Below, piece by piece: positions 43,341-51,872 of a stretch of DNA of 63,134 nucleotides; the first letter of the stretch is position 1, and the number at the start of each line of letters is the position of its first letter. A program made the position numbers and the translations under genes. Source of the stretch: RGIG995 sp045542115. Its GTDB lineage: Bacteria > Bacillota > Clostridia > Oscillospirales > UBA644. The DNA lies in NCBI GenBank assembly GCA_045542115.1, contig JAZQKK010000016.1, positions 1-63,134 on the forward strand. The letters run 5' to 3'. The notes beneath the pieces are model-generated. The model did no database searches. It was not told the DNA's origin and saw only the letters and a program-made list of their open reading frames with translations.

Positions 43341-45515
43341 TTACAGGTGCAAGACCCGTTCCTTGATTTCCTGGGTGCGGCCCTGGTTCCAATACTGGGT
43401 GCCGATATAACCGCAGGTGCGACGGGCAACGTTCATCTTGGATTGGTCGGTGTTGCCGCACTTGGGACATTTCCAAATCAATTTGCCGTCTTCTTCTTCG
43501 ATGGCAATCTCCCCATCCCAGCCGCAGCACTGACAGTAGTCGGACTTGGTGTTCAGTTCGGCATACATAATGTTATCGTAGATAAACTTAATGACCTGCA
43601 TTACCGCTTCCAGATTGTTCTGCATATCGGGAACTTCCACGTAGCTGATGGCACCGCCGGGAGACAAGGCCTGGAACTGCGCCTCGAAGGCCAGCTTGGA
43701 GAAGGCGTCGATTTCTTCGGTGACGTGAATGTGATAGCTGTTGGTGATATATCCCTTGTCGTTGATGCCTTCTACAACGCCAAACCGCTTCTGCAAGCAT
43801 TTTGCAAACTTGTAGGTGGTGGATTCCAGAGGAGTTCCGTAAAGGCTGAAATCGATATGATGTTCCGCCTTCCACTTCTTGCAGGCATCGTTCATATACT
43901 GCATTACGTCCAGCGCAAAGGGCGTAGCGGAGGGGTCGGTGTGGGATTTCCCGGTCATATATTTTACACATTCATACAAGCCGGCATACCCAAGAGAAAT
44001 CGTAGAATAACCGCCGAAGAGGAGCTTGTCAATGGGTTCGCCCTTCTTCAAACGCGCCAAAGCACCGTACTGCCACAGAATGGGAGCCGCATCGGACAAG
44101 GTGCCCTTCAAACGCTCGTGACGGCACAGAAGCGCCTGATGGCACAATTCCAGACGTTCGTCGAAAATCTTCCAGAATTTCTCTACGTTTCCGCCGGAAG
44201 ACAGGGCAACGTCCACCAGATTGATGGTAACGACCCCTTGATTGAAGCGGCCGTAGTATTTGGGTTTGCCGTTTTCATCCACGTAAGGCGTCAGGAAAGA
44301 GCGGCAGCCCATACAGGTATAGCAATGACCGTCCCCGTTCTTGTCGACTTTCAGTTCCAACATCTTCTTTTCGGAAATATAGTCGGGAACCATCCGCTTG
44401 GCGGTACATTTTGCGGACAATTCGGTCAGGTAATAGTAGGGGGAATCGGGATGAATATTCTGTTCTTCCAGAACGTAGATGAGTTTGGGGAAGGCGGGGG
44501 TGACGTAAACGCCGTCTTCATTCTTAACCCCCTGATACCGTTGAAGCAAGGTTTCTTCAATAATAATAGCAAGGTCTTTCTTTTCCTGTTCGTTCTTCGC
44601 TTCACCCAGATACATAAACACGGTCACGAAAGGAGCCTGTCCGTTGGTGGTCAATAGGGTAACGACCTGATACTGAATGGTCTGCACCCCTCTGCGGATC
44701 TCTTCCCGCAGACGGTTTTCTACCATTTGAGTAAACTGGTCGTCTGTTACGGCAACACCTGCCTCTTCCAACTCTTCGCTGAGAGCCTTCTGGATTTTTT
44801 CCCGGCTGACCTGAACGAAGGGAGCCAGATGCGTCAAAGAGATGGACTGACCGCCGTACTGATTGCTGGCCACCTGCGCAATAATCTGAGTAGCAATATT
44901 GCAAGCGGTAGAGAAGGAATGGGGACGTTCGATCATCGTCCCGGAAATGACGGTGCCGTTTTGAAGCATATCTTCCAGGTTGACCAAGTCACAGTTGTGC
45001 ATATGCTGGGCATAGTAGTCTGCGTCGTGGAAATGAATAATACCTTCCTTGTGAGCCTCCACGATTTCGGGGGGCAAAAGAAGACGCTCGGTCAAGTCCC
45101 GGCTCACTTCCCCGGCCATATAGTCCCGCTGAACGCTGTTGACGGTGGGATTTTTGTTGGCGTTTTCCTGTTTCGCTTCTTCGTTGCAACACTCAATCAG
45201 ACTCAGGATGCGCTCGTCGGTGGTGTTGGATTTCCGGACCAGGTTACGGGTGTACCGATAGGTAATATACTTTTTGGCAACCTCGTAAGCGCCGTGGGCC
45301 ATAATCTGACTTTCCACCAAGTCCTGAATTTCTTCCACTCCGGGGGCACGGTTCATCCGGATGCAGTTCAGTTCGACTGCTTCGGCGATGCGCTTGATCT
45401 GCATCGGCGTCATCCGGGCTTCTTCTTCCACGGCTTCGTTGGCTTTGGTAATCGCAGTGATAATCTTCGTAATATCAAAGACGACCTCCGAACCGTTTCG
45501 CTTGATAACTTTCAT
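43341..45515 (-). CDS. nrdD: Anaerobic ribonucleoside-triphosphate reductase
   Basis: A 724-aa class III ribonucleotide reductase making dNTPs without oxygen. In order: an ATP cone (MKVIKRNGSEVVFDITKI, residues 1-95), the catalytic barrel, a C-terminal zinc ribbon (CQCCGWDG ... CPKCG) and the glycyl radical site RTCGYIG near residue 700. The ATG at 45515 starts the ATP cone and has a GAGGG site; an in-frame extension of 25 residues is rejected. Two NrdR boxes overlap its promoter. Confidence 0.96.
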   Translation of the reverse strand: MKVIKRNGSEVVFDITKIITAITKANEAVEEEARMTPMQIKRIAEAVELNCIRMNRAPGVEEIQDLVESQIMAHGAYEVAKKYITYRYTRNLVRKSNTTDERILSLIECCNEEAKQENANKNPTVNSVQRDYMAGEVSRDLTERLLLPPEIVEAHKEGIIHFHDADYYAQHMHNCDLVNLEDMLQNGTVISGTMIERPHSFSTACNIATQIIAQVASNQYGGQSISLTHLAPFVQVSREKIQKALSEELEEAGVAVTDDQFTQMVENRLREEIRRGVQTIQYQVVTLLTTNGQAPFVTVFMYLGEAKNEQEKKDLAIIIEETLLQRYQGVKNEDGVYVTPAFPKLIYVLEEQNIHPDSPYYYLTELSAKCTAKRMVPDYISEKKMLELKVDKNGDGHCYTCMGCRSFLTPYVDENGKPKYYGRFNQGVVTINLVDVALSSGGNVEKFWKIFDERLELCHQALLCRHERLKGTLSDAAPILWQYGALARLKKGEPIDKLLFGGYSTISLGYAGLYECVKYMTGKSHTDPSATPFALDVMQYMNDACKKWKAEHHIDFSLYGTPLESTTYKFAKCLQKRFGVVEGINDKGYITNSYHIHVTEEIDAFSKLAFEAQFQALSPGGAISYVEVPDMQNNLEAVMQVIKFIYDNIMYAELNTKSDYCQCCGWDGEIAIEEEDGKLIWKCPKCGNTDQSKMNVARRTCGYIGTQYWNQGRTQEIKERVLHL

Positions 45516-45595
45516 TGTTTTTCCCTCGATTCTCCTGTTTTTTTCTATCTGCAATTGTATTTTACGCAAAATGTCCCCTTGGTAGGGCACTTATT

Positions 45596-45623
45596 ATTAT
45601 ACCACATCTTGTGGGAATGTCAA
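45596..45623 (-). promoter_or_regulatory. Promoter of nrdDG
   Basis: TTGACA (45618-45623), 16-bp spacer, TATAAT (45596-45601). The promoter-proximal NrdR box fills the spacer. Confidence 0.8.
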
Positions 45624-45646
45624 GAGGGTAACACTATATCTTGTGC
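45599..45646 (-). promoter_or_regulatory. Tandem NrdR boxes
   Basis: Distal box ACACTATATCTTGTGC (45631-45646) matches the NrdR consensus ACACWATATMTTGTGT closely. A second, weaker box ATACCACATCTTGTGG (45599-45614) is displaced by exactly 32 bp, three helical turns, the usual NrdR arrangement. Read as + strand here; the operon is on the minus strand. Confidence 0.8.
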
Positions 45647-45734
45647 GATTTCATAAAAATGATACAAATAAAACTGCAAATTAAAGAATACGCTCCAAAA
45701 AAGGGGGAAAATCCTTTGAAAGTTCCGTAAAAAT

Positions 45735-45927
45735 AAAAAAACACCGCCCAAAGGCGGCGAGACGATTCTGAAATTGGTGGGTGATACGATTGCCTCAACT
45801 ACGTAGAAGAGGCAACCATAAACACCCAAACACACAACAAACATCACAAGGAGTAAGTGGCGGAGAAGGAAAGTGTTGCAGGCGAAAAGCTCCTCGGACC
45901 GTGTGTTTGGTTGCCCTTTCATTCTCT
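45735..45927 (-). ncRNA. Independent structured ncRNA, candidate 6S RNA
   Basis: A ~193-nt transcription unit with its own perfect promoter and a terminator (CCGCC-CAAA-GGCGG at 45744-45757 plus T run). From the 5' end, CGTAGA pairs with TCTACG, GGCAACC with GGTTGCC, AAACAC with GTGTTT and CGAGGAG with CTCCTTG, building one long rod with internal bulges and a large end loop. Size, rod shape and bulge positions fit 6S RNA, the RNA polymerase-sequestering RNA. A competing hairpin TTGCCTC / GAGGCAA exists, so a riboswitch-like or other ncRNA is not excluded. No credible ORF. Confidence 0.6.
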
Positions 45928-45933
45928 ACGGCT

Positions 45934-45962
45934 ATTATACCCCATTTCCCCACGCTTGTCAA
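45934..45962 (-). promoter_or_regulatory. Promoter of the candidate 6S-like RNA
   Basis: Perfect TTGACA (45957-45962), 17-bp spacer, TATAAT (45934-45939). Confidence 0.88.
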
Positions 45963-45990
45963 GGGGAAAGGGCGATTCTTCACGAAATAG

Positions 45991-46878
45991 TCAAGATTTC
46001 CAAAGGCCTTCCCGTGCGGTCAGGTCGTCAATCCCGAAATTCCGTTTGACCAACTCGCAAAACAAAAGGCCGGCGGCAAAGGCATCGGCGGTGGAGCGGT
46101 GTGCCCCGGAAAATAAAATGGCACAATATTTGCAGGCTTCCGCCAATTTATAGCTGGGAAGCTTCTTACCGTCCTTGTCCCGAAGAAGCCCCCGCGCCAA
46201 GGGCAACGTATCAAACACCCGGCGACCGGCGGTGGGAAAACCTTCTTTGGCAAGTACCCGCAAATCAAAGGGAGCGTTGTGGGCCACCAAGGAAAATCCG
46301 TCGGTAAAATCGTCCAACGCCGGGATAATCTCCGCGAATCGGGGGGCGTCTTTTACCATTTCGTTGGAAATTCCGTTCACGGCCGTGGCCTCCAAGGAAA
46401 TCCGGCGATAGGGTCGACAAAGGGTCTCAAAAACGGAAACGGGGCGAAAGTCTTCAAATTTCACCGCGGAAACCTCCACAATTTCCGCAGACATTCCCAA
46501 AGACGAAGTCTCGGTATCCACCGCCACGAAATTTCCCAATTCCCAGGGCGTGCATCCGGTGAATTTCTTTAAAATTACACATTCCGGCTCGCTTCCGGGC
46601 GCATCACAGACCATTCGTTCGATGGGGACGGCGGGCAAAGACAACAACATACACTCAAACTCCGCCAAATAATAATCGACCACGTTGTATTCGGAAGGGT
46701 ACGTATTGTGGGGCGTAGTCAGATACCGGGTGATCACCGCGTCCGGGTCCAGCATCGGTTTTTTGGGGGAAGGTGCGGGAGAAGGTTTTTGAATCTTGTT
46801 CCGGCAAATGGCACAAAGTCCGTTTTCATCGACCTTCACGAAGGCACCGGATATCCCACAGCGGACACATTTGCCCAT
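45991..46878 (-). CDS. DnaQ-like 3'-5' exonuclease with N-terminal zinc ribbon
   Basis: A 295-aa DEDDh exonuclease related to the epsilon subunit of DNA polymerase III. The exonuclease motifs are VAVDTETSSLGMSAEIVEVSA (Exo I, ~110), LVAHNAPFDLRVL (Exo II) and HRSTADAFAAG (Exo III His/Asp). The first ~25 residues hold two CxxC pairs (CVRCG, CAICRN), a zinc-ribbon-like module not found in plain DnaQ. It lies 12 bp after the ABC exporter gene in one operon. Confidence 0.88.
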   Translation of the reverse strand: MGKCVRCGISGAFVKVDENGLCAICRNKIQKPSPAPSPKKPMLDPDAVITRYLTTPHNTYPSEYNVVDYYLAEFECMLLSLPAVPIERMVCDAPGSEPECVILKKFTGCTPWELGNFVAVDTETSSLGMSAEIVEVSAVKFEDFRPVSVFETLCRPYRRISLEATAVNGISNEMVKDAPRFAEIIPALDDFTDGFSLVAHNAPFDLRVLAKEGFPTAGRRVFDTLPLARGLLRDKDGKKLPSYKLAEACKYCAILFSGAHRSTADAFAAGLLFCELVKRNFGIDDLTAREGLWKS

Positions 46879-46890
46879 TATCCAAACTCC

Positions 46891-48612
46891 TTAATCTTCT
46901 TTAAACTGAGAACGGTACAAATCGGCGTAGATGCCGTCTTTGTCCAGAAGTTGCTGGTGGGTGCCCCGTTCCGCAACCCCTTCGGCGGTAAGTACGATAA
47001 TCTCATCGGCGTTTTTCACCGTGGAAAGCCGATGGGCAACGATCAAGCCCGTCCGACCTTCGCTCAGCTTGTCCAAAGCACGGCGAATCTGTTGTTCGGT
47101 CACGTTATCCAAAGCAGAAGTGGCTTCGTCGAGAATCAAAATGGCGGGGTCTTTCAAAAAGACCCGGGCGATGGAGATTCGTTGCTTTTGTCCGCCGGAC
47201 AATTTTACGCCCCGTTCTCCCACGTTGGTATCGTATCCCTCGGGAAGGGCGGACACAAAGTCGTGAATCTCCGCTTTCTTCGCCGCTTCGATGACCTCTT
47301 CGTCGGTAGCGTCGGGTTTCCCGAAACGAATGTTGTCCCGGACCGTGCCCTCAAACAAGAACACGTCTTGGGCCACCGTTCCGATGTTTTGCCGCAGTTC
47401 CCGGCGGCGAAGATTCCGAATGTCGTGACCGTCCAGCGTAATGGCTCCCTTGTCGATTTCATAGAATCGGGGAATCAGATTGCACAAGGTGGTTTTCCCT
47501 CCCCCGGAAGGACCCACCAAAGCAACGGTTCGCCCGGCGGCGATGGTGAGAGACAGCCCGTCGATCACCGGTTTTGCATCTCCTTCCCGATAGGAGAAGG
47601 ACACGTTGTCGAAGCGGATCTCCCCTTGCACGGCGCCCAATTCTTCGGGTGTTTCACAATCGGTCTCCGGTTCTTGTTCCATAATTTCCCGGAACCGGGC
47701 AAAGCCGGTCATTCCGTTCTGCAACTGCTCAAAAATGCTGATCAACCGCTTGATGGGGTCCAAGAACATCGAAATGTACAACAAAAAGGCTGCGAATTCT
47801 CCCGGGTCGATTTCTTCCCGAAGGAAAAATACCCCGGCGGTAATCAGCGTCAAAAGGTACAAAAGGTCGGTCATCAGCCCCATTCCGGAAAAGAAAATCC
47901 CCATAATCCGATAAGACCGCTTCCGGGCGTGGCGGAATTTGTCGTTGGCCGCATCAAATTTTTTCTGCTCTGCCTCTTCCGCCGTATAAGATTTCGAAAC
48001 CCGAATCCCGGAAATAGAAGTTTCCAATCCGGCATTGACCCCCGCAATCTCTTCCCGGGACTGCTTGAACGCCCGCATCATTTCCTTCCGGGTAAACACC
48101 GCAAACAACACGATAAAAGGAATGGCGGCAAATACGATTAAGGTGAGTTTCCAATCAATATCCCACATAATGACCCCGGCACCAATCAGGGATAACACCG
48201 ACAAAAACAGGTCTTCCGGACCGTGATGGGCCAATTCCGACACGTCTTGCAGGTCGTTGGTCACCCGAGACATCAGAGAGCCGGTCTTATTGTCATCGAA
48301 AAAGGAAAAGGGCAACGATTGCATCTTGCGGAACAGATCACTCCGCATATCCCCCTGCATTCCAACCCCCACAAGATGTCCCCAGTACTGAATGATGAAA
48401 TTCAACAGGGCTTTGAGAAGGTAGATTCCCAGCATAACGCCACCCCAGACCAAAATCATCCGAAGATTCTTGTCCGGCACGTAGACGTTGATAATATCTT
48501 TTGCAAGATAGGGATAGATCAAATTACAAGCCGCCACCAGCAATGCACAGACCATATCCAGAAAAAACAGTTTGCGGTAGGGCTTGTAATAGGAAATAAA
48601 ATGACGCAACAT
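46891..48612 (-). CDS. ABC exporter (fused permease-ATPase, MsbA/LmrA type)
   Basis: A 573-aa half-transporter: six transmembrane helices (~1-310), then an ATPase domain with Walker A GPSGGGKTT, signature LSGGQKQRI and Walker B ILILDEATSALD, and the His of VAHRLSTV. It works as a homodimer to export lipids, drugs or peptides. The ATG at 48612 has a GAGGAG site; a 33-residue extension upstream crosses a promoter-like stretch and is rejected. Confidence 0.93.
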   Translation of the reverse strand: MLRHFISYYKPYRKLFFLDMVCALLVAACNLIYPYLAKDIINVYVPDKNLRMILVWGGVMLGIYLLKALLNFIIQYWGHLVGVGMQGDMRSDLFRKMQSLPFSFFDDNKTGSLMSRVTNDLQDVSELAHHGPEDLFLSVLSLIGAGVIMWDIDWKLTLIVFAAIPFIVLFAVFTRKEMMRAFKQSREEIAGVNAGLETSISGIRVSKSYTAEEAEQKKFDAANDKFRHARKRSYRIMGIFFSGMGLMTDLLYLLTLITAGVFFLREEIDPGEFAAFLLYISMFLDPIKRLISIFEQLQNGMTGFARFREIMEQEPETDCETPEELGAVQGEIRFDNVSFSYREGDAKPVIDGLSLTIAAGRTVALVGPSGGGKTTLCNLIPRFYEIDKGAITLDGHDIRNLRRRELRQNIGTVAQDVFLFEGTVRDNIRFGKPDATDEEVIEAAKKAEIHDFVSALPEGYDTNVGERGVKLSGGQKQRISIARVFLKDPAILILDEATSALDNVTEQQIRRALDKLSEGRTGLIVAHRLSTVKNADEIIVLTAEGVAERGTHQQLLDKDGIYADLYRSQFKED

Positions 48613-48761
48613 AGAAAACTCCTCAACTTCAATATACCTTATTATACCATATTTCGACGGATTGTCAAGATTGGATTTCAAAAAAACAACCAAAAATCCG
48701 GCGGAGCACATCCGCCGGAAATATAGTCTTTATCCGTGAGAAAAAAACCGTGTTTCTATTG

Positions 48762-50138
48762 TTATCCCCCAAACCGTTCTGCCAAAAGCAGCGTTGCAAT
48801 GCAGAAATAGGCGAGCAACGCCAGAGCGTCCACCACCGTGGTAATAAAGGGGGCGGCCATCACGGCGGGGTCAAAGCCGCACCGTTTGGCAAACAACGGC
48901 AGGACACACCCCACCGATTTTGCCACAATCACCGTTATGGCAAGGGACAAAGCTACCGTGAGGGCAATCATCACGTCGATCTCTCCCCCCAAGATCCAGC
49001 GGTCCAGCAAAAATATCTTTGCAAAACTGACCAAACCCAACGTGATACCGCACAGCAAAGCCACCCGAAATTCCTTCCCCAGAATCTTTCCCACATCCCG
49101 GAGACGAATCTCATTAAGGGACAGACTGCGAATCACCGAAACCGACGATTGACTGCCGCTGTTCCCCCCCGTGCCCATCAGCATCGGGATGAATGCCGTC
49201 AGCGCCACCACTGCTTGCAGTTTTGCTTCAAAGCCGGAAATAATCATCTGGGTAAAGGTAGAAGAAATCATCATAATCAGAAGCCAGGGAATCCGATGCC
49301 GCCAGGTCTGAAACACGCCGGTCTTCAAATAGGGGCGTTCCAAGGGGGTAATCGCCGCCATCTTCTGGATATCTTCCGTAGTTTCTTCCAACAAAACGTC
49401 CATCGCGTCGTCTACGGTGACAATCCCGACGAGGCGTTCTTCCCGGTCCACCACGGGTAGGGCGAGAAGGTCGTATTTTTCAAACAATTCCACCGCTTCT
49501 TCCCGGTCGGTGTCGGTGGTAACGTATAGGGGATTGACGGTCATTAAATCGGACACCACGGTGGATTGTTCCGCCAAAAGAAGGTCTTTCGCAGAGACGA
49601 CCCCCACCAATTTTCGGGCCCCGTCGGTAACGTAGCAGGTGTAGACCGTTTCTTTGTCCACACCCGTGCGGCGAATCCGCAAAAAAGCGTCCGCGACGGT
49701 CATTTTCCCGTCCAGGGACACGTATTCCACCGTCATAATACTGCCGGCACTGTCGTCGGCATAATTTAAAATCTGATTGATTTGTACCCGGGTACGGGGG
49801 TCGGAGACTTTCAGAATCCGCCGCACCACGTTGGCGGGCATCTCTTCAATGAGGTCCACGGTATCGTCTAAATACAATTCGTCCAAAATCGAACGCAATT
49901 CCCCGTCATTGTAAGAGCGAATCAACACTTCTTGCAATTCGGGAGACATCTCCACGAAGGCTTCCGCGGCAGATTCTTTTGACAGAAGACGGAACAGCGA
50001 CGGCAACGCCGTAACCTGCCCCGATTCACTCAATTCCTGCAAAATATCCGCAACGTCCCGGGGAGCGACGTACTTTAATACCGCTTTGAGTTTGTCGTAG
50101 GCTTTTTCCTGGAAAAGCCCGAGAATAATTTCTTTCAC
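48762..50138 (-). CDS. mgtE: Magnesium transporter MgtE
   Basis: A 458-aa Mg2+ channel. In order: the MgtE N domain (~1-130), two CBS domains (~135-260, with CYVTDGARKLVGVVSAKDLL and LPVVDREERLVGIVTVDD), a plug helix and five transmembrane helices (ATPLERPYLKTGVFQTW-type entry, MGTGGNSGSQSSVSVIRSL pore). The start is GTG at 50138 with a GGAGG site. A ~185-nt structured leader precedes it. Confidence 0.94.
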   Translation of the reverse strand: MKEIILGLFQEKAYDKLKAVLKYVAPRDVADILQELSESGQVTALPSLFRLLSKESAAEAFVEMSPELQEVLIRSYNDGELRSILDELYLDDTVDLIEEMPANVVRRILKVSDPRTRVQINQILNYADDSAGSIMTVEYVSLDGKMTVADAFLRIRRTGVDKETVYTCYVTDGARKLVGVVSAKDLLLAEQSTVVSDLMTVNPLYVTTDTDREEAVELFEKYDLLALPVVDREERLVGIVTVDDAMDVLLEETTEDIQKMAAITPLERPYLKTGVFQTWRHRIPWLLIMMISSTFTQMIISGFEAKLQAVVALTAFIPMLMGTGGNSGSQSSVSVIRSLSLNEIRLRDVGKILGKEFRVALLCGITLGLVSFAKIFLLDRWILGGEIDVMIALTVALSLAITVIVAKSVGCVLPLFAKRCGFDPAVMAAPFITTVVDALALLAYFCIATLLLAERFGG

Positions 50139-50325
50139 GTTAAAATCCTCCGTTTCTTTGATGGTTCGGAGGACAGAATTTCCCCTTGGGTCAGCGTCGG
50201 AGCAAAACCGAAGCGGAACGGGACATCGTCCGACACAGCCGGTCGGGAATTCTGTACCTTCGAGGTCGAGGGGTTGTATCCACTACGGTCTCACCTTCCT
50301 TAAAAATAGAATCAGGGACATTCCA
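50139..50325 (-). ncRNA. Structured leader, possible Mg2+ (M-box/ykoK-like) riboswitch
   Basis: Between a strong promoter and the mgtE GTG. The 5' part on the minus strand reads AGGTGAGACCGTAGTGGATA and further in GGACGATGTCC, both reminiscent of M-box conserved blocks. A closing stem ACAGAATTCCC pairs with the strand at 50173-50185 near the ribosome binding site, which would allow translation control. The M-box assignment rests on these fragments and on mgtE being downstream. Confidence 0.55.
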
Positions 50326-50331
50326 TATTCT

Positions 50332-50360
50332 ATTATACGCCCAGAATAAAAATCTGTCAA
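50332..50360 (-). promoter_or_regulatory. Promoter of mgtE
   Basis: Perfect TTGACA (50355-50360), 17-bp spacer, TATAAT (50332-50337). Confidence 0.85.
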
Positions 50361-50412
50361 CCCTTATCATAACCCCCGGCGGAAAAAATATTTCACATTT
50401 TTGTGAACTCTA

Positions 50413-50441
50413 TTGACAATCCCCCTTCTTTGTTGTATAAT
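50413..50441 (+). promoter_or_regulatory. Promoter of tRNA-Val
   Basis: Perfect TTGACA (50413-50418), 17-bp spacer, TATAAT (50436-50441). Confidence 0.88.
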
Positions 50442-50455
50442 ATACAAGCAAATTC

Positions 50456-50531
50456 GGACGGTTAGCTCAGCTGGTAGAGCATCTGCTTGACGTGCAGAGG
50501 GTCAGGGATTCGAGTTCCTTACCGTCCACCA
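50456..50531 (+). tRNA. tRNA-Val (anticodon GAC)
   Basis: A 76-nt cloverleaf with encoded CCA. Acceptor GGACGGT pairs with ACCGTCC, the D arm is GCTC-AGCTGGTAGAGC, the anticodon loop TTGACGT gives GAC, and the T arm contains TTCGAGT. The AT-rich restriction-modification cassette starts directly after its terminator. Confidence 0.96.
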
Positions 50532-50536
50532 ACGAA

Positions 50537-50572
50537 ACCGCACTTTTGTCGATCGGCAAAAGTGCGGTTTTT
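50537..50572 (+). terminator. Terminator of tRNA-Val
   Basis: Stem AACCGCACTTTTG / CAAAAGTGCGGTT followed by a T run, 6 bp after the CCA end. Confidence 0.92.
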
Positions 50573-50656
50573 AGATAATATTTATTTTTGCAAAAAAACA
50601 ACCCTCGCTATGTAATAACAGCACCTCACGGTGTAGTTTTGCTACGGAGAAACATT

Positions 50657-51814
50657 ATGACTCATGTTTTTATTGTAAACAATTCTACAATCAAATATCA
50701 CCTTGAATATCTGTTTGCAGGAATAGGGGCTAATTACGATGCCCCATTTTTAGAAGATGCACATTATCAAAATTCAAGAAGAGCTTTTGATGGCCTAACT
50801 TCGGTTTCAGAACAAAATATTGTAGCAATGATTGCAGATATCTCTCGAGTAAAAAAGGGAGATAAGATAATTTTTTATCTTCGAGCAAGTCAGCACGAGG
50901 GAAAGTTTTATGGGATCTTTCGAGCTGCGGGAACCCCCTTTTATGATTCGAATGACAACAATTACTTGTCCGATGAAATGAATAAAAAACTTAATCTTCG
51001 CATCATAATAGAAGCAGATGAGGTTTATCCACTCGGAGTTTCAGAGCATACAGCGCTGGATTTACTAGACGGCATAGACCATCCAAGTAAAATGTGTTGG
51101 AGTCTTATTTACCGAAAACTAAAAGGCAACCGTGGCTGCACAATGATAACAGATTACGAAGCAGATATGCTCATATCCAAAATCAGAGCTAAAAACAACA
51201 ATCAACCGCTAAGCGGAACATCTTTTTCATACGACGTCACACAAGAAAAAATTATAACGATAGGATCAACATCAGAATACAAAGGTGAAAAAAAGTCGAT
51301 TCTAATACACGACAGATTGCTTGTTAAATCTAGCAGAAAAAATGCATTTGAATCTCATTTGCAGGCATATATTATTCAAAATTGCTTGGAAGAACCTCTT
51401 CGTTCCCTTCTCAACATAAATAAACAAACAGATACTTGGATTGGCAACGAGGTTTCGTGCGGCGTGGGAATGCAAAGAATTGACATTGTTATCTCTCAGG
51501 AAGCGAAAAATTCTATAGTAATCAACATCATAGAACTAAAGGATGAATGTCCATATGATGGCATAATAACGTATCAATTGCCGTGGTATATAGCGTGGAC
51601 AATGAATTATTGGGGCCCGTTGTATAGCCAGAAGCAACTGATTATTAATCCGATTGTAATCGCAAGAAATGCATCAAAACAAATCAAGGCAGAATTCCAA
51701 CGATTAGCTTCAACTCTACAATACGATAATACACCTAACAATATTCGGATAACACCCGTACAATATATTGCCTTCTCAGTGGATAATGATATTTCTTTTG
51801 AAAAAATTTTCTAA
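50657..51814 (+). CDS. EVE/PUA-like domain fused to PD-(D/E)XK nuclease
   Basis: A 385-aa protein from the ATG at 50657; the in-frame upstream extension lacks a binding site. Residues ~1-150 look like an EVE (PUA-superfamily) domain: THVFIVN at the start, then KKGDKIIFYL and GKFYGIFRAAGTPFYDS, the usual GD-x-x-x-x-Y and P-x-x-D blocks. Residues ~230-385 resemble DUF91/NucS-type nucleases, with E233, D276 (GMQRIDIVI) and E293-L-K295 forming a PD-(D/E)XK active site. EVE domains read modified bases, so this is a modification-dependent or modification-blocked nuclease candidate. Base composition is AT-rich compared with flanks, and it is followed by a methyltransferase gene. Confidence 0.78.
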   Translation: MTHVFIVNNSTIKYHLEYLFAGIGANYDAPFLEDAHYQNSRRAFDGLTSVSEQNIVAMIADISRVKKGDKIIFYLRASQHEGKFYGIFRAAGTPFYDSNDNNYLSDEMNKKLNLRIIIEADEVYPLGVSEHTALDLLDGIDHPSKMCWSLIYRKLKGNRGCTMITDYEADMLISKIRAKNNNQPLSGTSFSYDVTQEKIITIGSTSEYKGEKKSILIHDRLLVKSSRKNAFESHLQAYIIQNCLEEPLRSLLNINKQTDTWIGNEVSCGVGMQRIDIVISQEAKNSIVINIIELKDECPYDGIITYQLPWYIAWTMNYWGPLYSQKQLIINPIVIARNASKQIKAEFQRLASTLQYDNTPNNIRITPVQYIAFSVDNDISFEKIF

Positions 51815-51872
51815 TTTGCTGGACTTTTTTGTTTTTTTGTGATATAATTGTAATGAGGAAGGATGTGATAAA

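Noticed and set aside
42762..44657. 631-codon plus-strand frame over nrdG/nrdD
   Set aside because: Antisense shadow; crosses two genes and a terminator.
45620..45922. 100-codon minus-strand ORF in the 6S-like RNA region
   Set aside because: Its ATG is at the RNA 5' end without a binding site, and the frame runs through the terminator and the nrdD promoter.
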